Shown here: positions 45,426 through 53,142 of the stretch, one piece after another
Layout: every line of letters begins with the position of its first letter
Position numbering within the stretch: the first letter of the stretch is position 1
Source: Haloechinothrix halophila YIM 93223
Lineage (GTDB): Bacteria > Actinomycetota > Actinomycetes > Mycobacteriales > Pseudonocardiaceae
Assembly: GCF_000504245.1 (NCBI RefSeq)
Contig: NZ_KI632509.1
Span: 867,723 to 931,722 of the forward strand
Direction: 5' to 3'
DNA: 64,000 nucleotides
Position numbers and translations under genes: made by a program
Notes under the pieces: model-generated
Seen by the model: only the letters and a program-made list of their open reading frames with translations
The model's database searches: none
What the model was told of the DNA's origin: nothing

Positions 45426-46328
45426 ATGACCGACGCGAATCCCGGTGACGCGGGAGTGGCGTTCGTGCTCTCCGGGGGCGGCAGCCTCGGCGCGATTCAG
45501 GTGGGCATGCTGCAGGCGCTCTACGAGCGCGAGATCGCCCCCGACCTGATCGCGGCGGCGTCGGCTGGCGCGCTCAACGGCGCGTTCCTCGCCTGTCAGC
45601 CCGCGACACCGGCCACCGCTGACCGGCTCGCCGAGGTGTGGACCGGGTTGGAGACCGACGATGTCTTTCCGTTCAACCCGCTGACAGCGTTGCTCGGTGC
45701 GCTCGGCTGCCGGGACCACGTCGTCTCATCGGACAAGCTGCGTGGGCTGATCGAGAAGTGGATCGAGTTCGACGACCTCGGCGACGCGCGCATTCCACTG
45801 CACGTCATCGCGACGGACCTGCTCAGCGGTGCGGAGCTGCGGCTGTCGTCGGGGCCGGTGACCAGCGCGGTGCTCGCCAGCGCGGCGCTGCCCGGGGTGT
45901 TCCCGCCGGTGCGCAGGGACGGCCGCGTGCTCGTCGACGGTGGCGTCACCAACAACACACCGCTCTCGCACGCCATCGCACTCGGCGCGCGGAAGATCTA
46001 CGTGCTGCCCACCGGCTACGCGTGCACGCTCGACAAGCCGCCGCGCGGGGCCATCGGCGTCGCACTGCAGTCGTTGAACGTGCTGGTCCAGCAACGGCTG
46101 GTGCACGACATCCAGCTGGTGCCGGAGTCGATCGAGCTGGTGGTGCTGCCGCCGCTGTGCCCGCTGGACGTCGTGCCGGTCGATCTCTCGCATGGCGAGG
46201 AGCTGATCCGCCGCAGCCGCGAGCAGTCGCGGCACTTCCTCGACGGACTGCCGCCGGATGAGCGGCACGTGGTGCCCGAGCTCGTGTGGCGGGTGGTGCA
46301 TCCGCACGCCGACGCGGGCCGGGGGTAA
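45426..46328 (+). CDS. Patatin-like phospholipase
   Basis: 300 aa. Oxyanion loop GGGSLGAIQVGML, nucleophile elbow ASAGALNGAF (G-x-S-x-G variant S-A-G), and catalytic Asp in VDGGVTNNTPLSHA: the Ser/Asp dyad of patatins. Lipid acyl hydrolase, cytoplasmic or membrane-associated. ATG with AAGGGAG upstream; divergent from the duplicated lipoprotein gene. Confidence 0.92.
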   Translation: MTDANPGDAGVAFVLSGGGSLGAIQVGMLQALYEREIAPDLIAAASAGALNGAFLACQPATPATADRLAEVWTGLETDDVFPFNPLTALLGALGCRDHVVSSDKLRGLIEKWIEFDDLGDARIPLHVIATDLLSGAELRLSSGPVTSAVLASAALPGVFPPVRRDGRVLVDGGVTNNTPLSHAIALGARKIYVLPTGYACTLDKPPRGAIGVALQSLNVLVQQRLVHDIQLVPESIELVVLPPLCPLDVVPVDLSHGEELIRRSREQSRHFLDGLPPDERHVVPELVWRVVHPHADAGRG

Positions 46329-46375
46329 CGAGCGAACCGGGCCGGTGCCACTGAGGCGTCAAGCCGCCCGGCTGC

Positions 46376-46406
46376 GGCTGCCCGGGCTGAGCGCTCGGGC
46401 AGCCGA
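46376..46406. terminator. Terminator between patatin and whiB genes
   Basis: 10-bp stem CGGCTGCCCG / CGGGCAGCCG with an 11-nt loop, in the 80-bp convergent gap and ending 2 nt before the whiB stop. Confidence 0.65.
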
Positions 46407-46408
46407 GA

Positions 46409-46648
46409 TCAGGCCGCGTGGGCGCTGCGGCGCACCAGGTCGGCCCGTTCCTGTTCGGTCATGCCGCCGAAGATGCCGTAGTTCAGCCCGTTGTCCAGGG
46501 CGAACCGCAGGCACTGTTCGCGTACCGGGCATCGTGCGCAGACGCTCTTGGCCTCGTCGACCTGCTTCGCGCCCGGCCCCATGTCGGTCACCGGGAAGAA
46601 TACTTCCGGGTCCTCGTCGCGGCAGGCGGCGCGATGCCGCCAGTCCAT
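46409..46648 (-). CDS. WhiB-family iron-sulfur transcription factor (WhiB1-like N-terminus)
   Basis: 79 aa. Four cluster Cys at positions 9, 37, 40 and 46 (C...C-x2-C-x5-C), with the N-terminus MDWRHRAACRDEDPEVFFP of the WhiB1/WblE type. The usual G-V/I-W-G-G turn is GIFGG here (Phe for Trp), and the basic C-terminal tail is short. It binds [4Fe-4S] and RNA polymerase sigma factor. The ATG follows GAGGTGAGGCGAGACGGA. The Phe substitution suggests a paralogue rather than the essential WhiB1. Confidence 0.88.
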   Translation of the reverse strand: MDWRHRAACRDEDPEVFFPVTDMGPGAKQVDEAKSVCARCPVREQCLRFALDNGLNYGIFGGMTEQERADLVRRSAHAA

Positions 46649-46891
46649 TCCGTCTCGCCTCACCTCGCGCCACCTCCTTTTGTCTCGACGTCTGGGCTGG
46701 GCATGCGGGATCGCGTGATCCTCGCGCCTGGTGAGAGTCTGATTAGCCAGTTGTGCGGGTACCCAGGTAGGCCCCGCGCCATGACCGCTGGCCGCGTCGT
46801 CGCGGCCGCGGTCCTTCCGCAGCTTAGGTGTCAACGTGGGGCAGCGGGGGTTTGTTCCCGCCGTCCCGCTGTTCCGTCAGTCCGTGCCGGG

Positions 46892-47677
46892 TCAGTCCGC
46901 GAGCAGCCGGTATCGCAGCCGGTCGACGTCGGTCCCGCCGAACCCATGCTCGGCGAGCCACTCCGTGACGCCGCCGTGCTCGGTGTCCAGGTGCTCGAGG
47001 AACGCCGTCATGGTCTCCGCGCGCGGGGTGTGCGCGTCAACTGGCAGGCGGTCGATATCACCCGCGTAGGTCGGTGTCGACCGGAGCCGGTCCAGGATCG
47101 CCTCGATCCGTTGGCTGGTCGCCGCGTAGTCCGCCACGATCGCCTCTGGCTGCACACCGACCGCCGAGAGCGCCATCGCCACGACGACGCCGGTGCGGTC
47201 TTTGCCCGCCGCGCAGTGCACCACGGCGGCGCCATCGGACGCAGCGACCGTGCGCAGCGCGGACACGACGCTGTCCGGCCGGTCGGCGAGATAGCTGAGA
47301 TAGATGCCACAGACGATGTCGTCCGGCGCCATCGCCAGGATCCGCTCCCGGCGTGACTCGAACGTGTCGGCAGCGGCGTCGGTCGCGTTGCCCCGTTCGG
47401 GCAACATCGAGTGGTGGGTGTGCCGGACTGTGGCGACCTCGGTGAGCGGGCCAGGCCCCTCGAGCGTGAGCTCGTTGGTCGTCCGCAGGTCGACGACGGT
47501 GCGCAGGCCGTGCTCGTCGACGAACTTGGCGACGTCGTTCGGCGTAAGGCCCTGCAGGTTGTCGGAGCGCAGCAGCCTGCCAGGGATGGTCTTGCCGCCA
47601 TCAGCGGTGGGCATGCCGCCGACGTCCCGGACGTTGACGGCACCCTCGAAATCGATCCAGCGCACGTTTCCATTCAT
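46892..47677 (-). CDS. Tyrosine-protein phosphatase (DSP/PtpB-like)
   Basis: 261 aa. Active site VVHCAAGKDRTGVV (HC-x5-R) and N-terminal NVRDVGG motif as in Mycobacterium PtpB and related phosphatases; the general acid Asp is probably in the DDIVCGIYL region. Substrates may be phosphotyrosine or phosphoinositides. No signal peptide. ATG 47677 is chosen as the first residue of the conserved body. Confidence 0.9.
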   Translation of the reverse strand: MNGNVRWIDFEGAVNVRDVGGMPTADGGKTIPGRLLRSDNLQGLTPNDVAKFVDEHGLRTVVDLRTTNELTLEGPGPLTEVATVRHTHHSMLPERGNATDAAADTFESRRERILAMAPDDIVCGIYLSYLADRPDSVVSALRTVAASDGAAVVHCAAGKDRTGVVVAMALSAVGVQPEAIVADYAATSQRIEAILDRLRSTPTYAGDIDRLPVDAHTPRAETMTAFLEHLDTEHGGVTEWLAEHGFGGTDVDRLRYRLLAD

Positions 47678-47777
47678 ACCGTCGAGCGGTGCTCCGATGC
47701 CATCGGTTTCTCGCAACGTGGTACGCCACTGGTCAGACAGCGCCGCTTGGCCAGGGGAATTGACTCGCCGTCGCCAG

Positions 47778-48635
47778 TCAGCCGCCGACGGACGCCTCGA
47801 TGATGTGGTTCGCTCGTGCGCTGCGGCCGGTGCAGTGCGGCAGTGTCCCGGCGAACGCGTCCGGACGACGCAGCGTTGCCTCGGCGAACCCGGCCTTGCG
47901 TAGCGCGGTTTCGGCGTCCTGCGTGCCGGTGAAGTGCAGGTGCACTTGGCCGCGCACGAACGCCGACAGCGCCGCGACCGCCGCCCGGTCCAGCCTCCCC
48001 TGGTTGCCGCGGAGGTGGATGTCCGAGAGATACAGCCCGGCGGAGAAGCCACTCAGGACGCTGGCGAACCGGGTCCACATCGTCTGGACGCTGGCCTGGT
48101 CGAAGTAGTTCACCAGGCCCTCGGTGATGATCGCGAGCCCCTTGGCCGGGTCGAGGTTGCTCGCGAGGTCGGCGAGGCTGCCTGGCCCGCTGTCCCGCAT
48201 GGCGTCGACGTCCTCGACGCAGTGGGTGGCGGCTTGCTCACCGGTGGCGCGCAGCATGCGGCGTTTGCGCTCGGCCATGCCGGGCAGGTCCGCCTCGATG
48301 TAGGTGATGGCGTCGCCGAAGCGCTGGGTGAACCGCAAGCCCCTGCCGGACAGTCCCGCCGCGACCTCGACCACCTGCGCGACGCGGCCTTGCTCGATGG
48401 CCTCGGTGAGCAGGTGGTCGATCACCGTGTGACGGGCGAGGAGGTAGTGCTCCAGATGCGGCTGGCCGAGCCGGGCGGATGTCGCGTTGGCGGGCGCGAG
48501 GGCGTGGCAGAACAGCCTGCCAGCGCCGGTCGCGAGCGCCGGGTGCGACAGTCCGTTGCGGACCCAGACATAGCCGGTGTAGTGCGCCGTGGGGCTGATC
48601 CGGTCGGAGCCGCCCAGACGGAGTGCGCGAATCAT
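47778..48635 (-). CDS. SAM-dependent methyltransferase of the leucine-carboxyl-methyltransferase (TcmP-like) type
   Basis: 285 aa. Motifs: HYTGYVWVRNGLSHP, VVEVAAGLSGRGLRF (SAM motif I), YIEADLPGMAERKRRML and AIITEGLVNYFD, matching the PPM/TcmP O-methyltransferase family. Small-molecule or protein carboxyl target unknown. 100 bp upstream of the phosphatase gene on the same strand. Confidence 0.85.
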   Translation of the reverse strand: MIRALRLGGSDRISPTAHYTGYVWVRNGLSHPALATGAGRLFCHALAPANATSARLGQPHLEHYLLARHTVIDHLLTEAIEQGRVAQVVEVAAGLSGRGLRFTQRFGDAITYIEADLPGMAERKRRMLRATGEQAATHCVEDVDAMRDSGPGSLADLASNLDPAKGLAIITEGLVNYFDQASVQTMWTRFASVLSGFSAGLYLSDIHLRGNQGRLDRAAVAALSAFVRGQVHLHFTGTQDAETALRKAGFAEATLRRPDAFAGTLPHCTGRSARANHIIEASVGG

Positions 48636-48760
48636 CCGGTGAGCGTACCCAGGGCGCGGGGTCGGTTGGCCTGCACGTCGTCGCCGAGAGGCATCATTCG
48701 TCGTCGACGCGGAGCGACTTGCCGAACCCGGTGGTCGCGGCGACGCGAGCGAGCCGCGCG

Positions 48761-49393
48761 CTACCCGGGTTTGACGGGTTGTCTCAGCACCGTTTTGAGC
48801 TTGGTGGGCGCGGTCTTCCGTGGGTCGCTGAGGTAGATCTCGTGATGGTCGCCGTTGAAGGTGAGACCGTGTTCAGGCATGTACTGGTTGTGCAGGCGAT
48901 CCAGGACCGGCGCCTCGTCGTCGTAGGAGCCGATGTGCAGGATCTGCACGCACGTCCTTTCGATAAGAGTGTGCGGCCGAATATCCGCCAGGGCGGGGTT
49001 GTCCTTCTTCTTCGAGACGCTGTCGACGGCGGCCCTGACCATGTCCTCGGTGATCCAGTCCGGCTGGCTGATCATCATGGTCCACTCCCAGCTGTCCTTG
49101 TCGCGGGTGGTGAACACGGTAGGGTCGTCCGCCCGCCACAGTCCTTCTAGCGGGGCGACGACGAAGTCCCGGCCCAGAGTTTTCTTACTGGCGAACTTCA
49201 ACGCGTACGCCACCCCGTACAGGGCTGCGACAGCGTTCGCATACCCGGCTGACGTATTCGGATCACCGCTGCCCTCTATCGCGATGTACTGGAACTCGGG
49301 TACGTCGACGACTGTGAGCTCCTTCGACGGCGGCGAATAGAGCTCTTTGTGGGTCTTTTTGACGTCGTACTTGTCCACGATGGCCTCCAGCAT
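48761..49393 (-). CDS. GyrI-like small-molecule-binding protein
   Basis: 210 aa. It matches the GyrI-like (SOUL/AraC effector) fold: VDVPEFQYIAIEGSGDPN, YANAVAALYGVAYALKF, PLEGLWRADDP, VQILHIGSYDDEAPVL and NGDHHEIYLSDPRK. Stand-alone members often bind drugs or lipids, and some hydrolyse them. No DNA-binding domain. Confidence 0.87.
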   Translation of the reverse strand: MLEAIVDKYDVKKTHKELYSPPSKELTVVDVPEFQYIAIEGSGDPNTSAGYANAVAALYGVAYALKFASKKTLGRDFVVAPLEGLWRADDPTVFTTRDKDSWEWTMMISQPDWITEDMVRAAVDSVSKKKDNPALADIRPHTLIERTCVQILHIGSYDDEAPVLDRLHNQYMPEHGLTFNGDHHEIYLSDPRKTAPTKLKTVLRQPVKPG

Positions 49394-49577
49394 GAGTGCG
49401 TTCAGTGTGGTTTCGGTCCATTCGGCATCAGCGTCGCCGCCGCAGGGGCCGGACCACTTCAACCGGAGCCACCTCCGGCACCAGCTCCGCCACACCCGCC
49501 GCGACATCCTCGGCGGTAAGCTCAGAGATCGTCACAAGCCGCAACCATAAAGGCAGCCACCGACACAAAGGGCACGC

Positions 49578-50005
49578 ATGAGCGCCGCCACCGAGGTCAT
49601 CGCCGTGCTGTCATCCTCCGCGACGGTCAGCTCCTCGTGGCGAGCCAACGCGGCAAGTCTTGGTTGTTCCTGCCAGGTGGGCACGTCGAACCCGGCGAGC
49701 GGGTGGAAACGGCCTTGATCCGCGAGCTGGGCGAGGAACTTGGCACCGAAGCCAAGATCGCAGGCTTCGTCGGCGCGGTCGAGCACGGCTACATCGAAGA
49801 CGGCACCACTCACCACGAGATCAACCTCGTCTTCGAGGTCGACATCACCGACACGGAACCGGCAAGCCAGGAAGACCACCTAGAGTTCCACTGGCTGCCG
49901 CTGGATCAGCTCGCCGAGGCTGACGTCCTGCCCAGTGCCCTCAAGGCCGCCCTCGTCACGGTTGGGGACGATCGCACGCCGTTCTGGCACGGTTGGAACG
50001 ACTGA
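49578..50005 (+). pseudogene. Nudix hydrolase gene with an N-terminal frameshift
   Basis: The Nudix box is intact (GGHVEPGERVETALIREL then GEELG) in the frame open from GTG 49637, and the C-terminal part is complete. The typical N-terminus begins at ATG 49578 in a different frame (MSAATEVIAVL), and the two frames join near 49608-49612 if one base is restored. This implies a one-base deletion, a sequence error, or use of GTG 49637 in a shortened protein of 122 aa. It is the last host gene before the island. Confidence 0.7.
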
Positions 50006-50085
50006 GCGGTGGACAGCGCTCGAACACGGCGCAGGTCGAGTCTCCGCAGCCAGAAGGCAGCTCGGTGGGCAACTCACATGGGTTC

Positions 50086-50128
50086 TGGTGGGCCGCCTGG
50101 GACTCGAACCCAGAACCTACGGATTAAA
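50086..50128. repeat. Left attachment site (attL/attR copy of tRNA-Lys 3' half)
   Basis: 43 bp identical to 61819-61861. The match starts at the CCA end and stops in the anticodon loop; bases outside it differ at once on both sides. It is a partial tRNA copy, not a functional gene. Confidence 0.95.
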
Positions 50129-50829
50129 GGAGCGACGCTTAGAGTCTGGCCGACTGCTCTTGCCTGCTCAGAGTGACCCAGTACCCGCCTGCGCTGCTCC
50201 TCCTGTCGGCAATTGCCGCAGTTTCGCAGTCATCGTGATCGTCATTGCTGCTGCCGAACTTGCCTCTACATCATCAAGACGGCGCGCTCCGCGCGCCGTC
50301 GGGCAGGCCCAGGACTCATGTTCACTGCTGGCGGGCGGACCGGCGCACCCGGACACGCCAGCGCCTCATCTGGACATCCACTGCTGCCCGATGATCGTCT
50401 TACGCCGCGTCGCCCGCATCAAGGACACCTGCGGCGACGCTACGCGATGAGCTGCGCTAACCGTTGACACGGCCACCACGGCGCAAAGGATGGCATGGGT
50501 GAAGGGAAGGAGGAAAGGAAGGGGTCTAGCCGGTCGGGCTGAAACCCACCTCGCGAAGTTCGTTCTGCCGCCCCGAACCATGGGGGCGGCCACGGGAGTT
50601 CCTGAGCCGGACGTAGGTGCTGGCGAACGCTGTCGCCGTGGGACTGATTGCCACGTCGAGGTTGCCGGAGGCAAGTGCCACAAGCCGTCGAACTCTGGGT
50701 GTTGGCGGCCGCTGCGCTAGGTGGGTAGCACACTCGATCCAGAGACGCGTAGCACGTGGACGCCGATGAGGTGGCGGTCGGGCATGCGAGGTTCCTGCTA
50801 GTCGTAGCCACGTGATGTCTGTCCGCGGC
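50129..50829. other. Left inner end of the island, no recognisable gene
   Basis: About 700 bp between the left repeat and the methyltransferase stop. Open frames exist on both strands but none has a start with Shine-Dalgarno, family motif or plausible composition. It may contain degraded genes. Confidence 0.5.
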
Positions 50830-52047
50830 TCAGCAGGTTTCGTCGTAGGTGAGCACGAGGCGGCTGTGGTTCTTGTCGATGGCGGGGCCGTTGAGGTCGC
50901 TGTCGGGGGTGTCTGCGGGGTAGGCGATGAGCGTCGGTTTGCGCTCGCGTCCGTCGGCGGACCATGCACGGACTTCGTCGCATAGGCGTTCGGCGAGTTC
51001 GGCGGCGAGGGGGCCGTGTGCGATCGCGCCGAGTTCCCAGCGTGAGTGGTCGTCGTGCTGTCGGCGGCGGGAGGTGAGGTAGGCCAGGGACTCGCCGTCG
51101 ACGATGACCGGGGAGCGGAACTTCTGTACGGGGTCGCACACCCCGGGTGGGGTGTCTGCGGGTGCGTTGATTCGGCACACGCGCGGTTCGGTGACAGTCA
51201 GGCGTAGCCAGATGCCGTCGTGGGACTCGTCGCCTGCGATGGTGATTTCGGACCACGTTGTGGTGCGCGGCGTGTCGAGAACCCCGCGCAGTGCGTCCGG
51301 GTTGACGGTCTGGTCGCGGTCCCAGTGCAGCCGGATGGTCTCGTCGTCGGTGATAGAGGCATCGAGTTCGCCCTCGTCGTCGCTGACGAGGTAGACGAAT
51401 CCGCACAGCTCGATCGAGTCGGCAACCAGCCGCCCGTCCTGGTAGGCGAAGGCCACCCCTCGGGCTTGCCCGCGCCATCGCAGGGGGATGACCATGCGGC
51501 CGCCGGGGGCGAGCTGGTCCCACCAAGCGGCCGGGATGTCCCACGGAGAAACGGTGGCGATGATCCGGTCGAAGGGGGCGCGCTCGGGAACGCCTGCTGC
51601 CCCGTCCCCGGTGACCACCCGAACCTGGTCGTGGCCTGCGGTGTGCAGTGCCCGCGCTGCCTGTGAGGTGACGTCCGGGTCGATGTCGATGGTGGTGACG
51701 TTCGCGGCTCTGCCGGTCAATTCGGCGAGTAGGGAGGCGTTGTAGCCGGTTCCCGCGCCGATTTCGAGAATGCGGTTACCTGGCTCGACGGCGAGCTGAT
51801 CGAGCATCATCGCAACGACGAAGGGCGCCGATGCGCAGGACAGGGACGCACCGTTGTCGAATCGGTGAGTAATGACGGCCTGGTACGGGTTGTAAGCCTC
51901 ATCGAGACCGGCCTCGGGCACGAACGTGTGCCGGGGGACTTCGCGTAGGACGCGCTCGACCTCGGGACGTTGCGCGTAGCCCATCTCTTGCACCTTCGCG
52001 AGCATGTCATCTCGGAGGGCGTCAAGTTCGGTGGTGTCGGTGTTCAT
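50830..52047 (-). CDS. Lanthipeptide protein-isoaspartate O-methyltransferase-like enzyme (FxLD-system methyltransferase)
   Basis: 405 aa. The N-terminal PCMT domain (about 1-215) has SAM motif I ILEIGAGTGYNASLLAEL, VTTIDIDPDV and the downstream motif FDRIIATVSPWDIPAAWW with LAPGGRMVIPLRW. The extra C-terminal domain of about 190 residues is typical of the methyltransferases found with FxLD lanthipeptides. Related LanS-type enzymes methylate an Asp side chain of the modified peptide, which then cyclises to aspartimide and opens to isoaspartate. AAAGGG precedes the ATG, 10 nt after the lanC stop; last gene of the cluster. Confidence 0.9.
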   Translation of the reverse strand: MNTDTTELDALRDDMLAKVQEMGYAQRPEVERVLREVPRHTFVPEAGLDEAYNPYQAVITHRFDNGASLSCASAPFVVAMMLDQLAVEPGNRILEIGAGTGYNASLLAELTGRAANVTTIDIDPDVTSQAARALHTAGHDQVRVVTGDGAAGVPERAPFDRIIATVSPWDIPAAWWDQLAPGGRMVIPLRWRGQARGVAFAYQDGRLVADSIELCGFVYLVSDDEGELDASITDDETIRLHWDRDQTVNPDALRGVLDTPRTTTWSEITIAGDESHDGIWLRLTVTEPRVCRINAPADTPPGVCDPVQKFRSPVIVDGESLAYLTSRRRQHDDHSRWELGAIAHGPLAAELAERLCDEVRAWSADGRERKPTLIAYPADTPDSDLNGPAIDKNHSRLVLTYDETC

Positions 52048-52056
52048 CGGACCCTT

Positions 52057-53142
52057 TCAGTCGTTGAGCAGCAGGCAGGTGTCCCATTGCGTGACGGGCT
52101 GCGTGTTGGTAGTCGCGGCATGCTGGGCCAGCAGCGCCCCGGTCTCGCCGACCAGCAACCCGGGCGTTGGCTGGCGAAGCAGTGAGTCGGCGAGACCATC
52201 GAGCAGATGCGGCACGGCGGCACGGAGGCGTTCGTTGTGGACGCCCGCGCGCCAGACAGTGTGCAGGAGTCCGGCCCAGCCGTGGCACAGCGACGCATCG
52301 CTGAGTTGGGTCAGTTGGGCTTCGTCGGTGGCGCACCAGGCGAGCGCGGTCTCGGCAAGGCACTGCCTGTGAGAGTCACCGAGTGCGAGCCCGGCGAGTT
52401 GCTGGGCTCGGGCGATGCCGGGCGTGCCGTAGCACCAACTCGGCCGGTGCGGACCCGACCGGGCAGCGTCACCGTGGTCGTGCTCGGACCGCGTGATCGC
52501 GCCGGGCCACCAGACGTGCGGGGCGTGGCCGCAGCGGAATCGGTCGAGCCATCGGCAGATCCGTCGTACCGCGTCGGTCTGGCCGTGGACGCGGATGCCG
52601 CGCCGCAGCGCGAGGGAGAGCAGTGCGAGCGGTCCGGCGATGCCGTGTGCCATGCCGAGGTTGCCGTGACCGCCCGACCATTCCGGGCCGGGTCCCGTAG
52701 GTCCATCGAGCGCCCACCATCCCGGCAGGCCGTCCGCGCCAGTCTCGGTGAGCCGGACGAGGTAGGTGATCACGTCACGCAGCAGGTCGCTATCGCCGTG
52801 CCGGTGCAGTAGGTAGACACCAAGGCCGGTCAGACCGGCGACGAGATCGAACTCGCGCTTGGCGGGAGGTCGTCCGCTGTGGATGCGACGGTGCGCGGCC
52901 TCGAGGCGGGAGCGGGTGATCGCTTCGACGTGTGCGTCGAGGGTTGTCAGCGCGCGCGACGGGCCGGTCGCGGTGAGGGTGAACGCGACCGCCGGAGCGC
53001 CCTCGAACAGGCTGGCGTCGTCCGGGTGCGCCATGATCGGCTCGGCGAGTATGGCGGCGAGCCACGATCGCGCGTCGTCACCTCGTTCGAGGGCGAGCAG
53101 CGCAGCGCCCGCTGGGCCCTCGGCCAATGATTGGGCGATCAC
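52057..53142 (-). CDS. lanC: Lanthionine cyclase (LanC)
   Basis: 361 aa. Zinc cyclase joining Cys thiols to dehydrated Ser/Thr to make (methyl)lanthionine. LanC signatures: GGHGNLGMAHGIAGPLALL, zinc Cys in PSWCYGTPG, and the Cys-His pair in DASLCHGWAGLL. GTG 53142 overlaps the lanB stop (GTGA) with AAAGGA at proper distance, so the two are coupled. An earlier in-frame ATG (53202) lies deep inside lanB and is less likely. Confidence 0.93.
   Translation of the reverse strand: MIAQSLAEGPAGAALLALERGDDARSWLAAILAEPIMAHPDDASLFEGAPAVAFTLTATGPSRALTTLDAHVEAITRSRLEAAHRRIHSGRPPAKREFDLVAGLTGLGVYLLHRHGDSDLLRDVITYLVRLTETGADGLPGWWALDGPTGPGPEWSGGHGNLGMAHGIAGPLALLSLALRRGIRVHGQTDAVRRICRWLDRFRCGHAPHVWWPGAITRSEHDHGDAARSGPHRPSWCYGTPGIARAQQLAGLALGDSHRQCLAETALAWCATDEAQLTQLSDASLCHGWAGLLHTVWRAGVHNERLRAAVPHLLDGLADSLLRQPTPGLLVGETGALLAQHAATTNTQPVTQWDTCLLLND

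Noticed and set aside
46892-48052. Longer phosphatase reading frame running to 48052
   Set aside because: The part beyond 47677 overlaps the methyltransferase gene and has shadow-frame composition; the conserved body starts at the chosen ATG.
50086-50160. Possible second tRNA-Lys gene
   Set aside because: Only the 3' half (43 bp) matches; beyond the anticodon loop the sequence cannot form the D arm or acceptor 5' strand.
50440-50970. Overlapping open frames at the left inner end of the island
   Set aside because: High Arg/Pro/Ser composition typical of shadow frames in GC-rich DNA, no starts with Shine-Dalgarno and no motifs.
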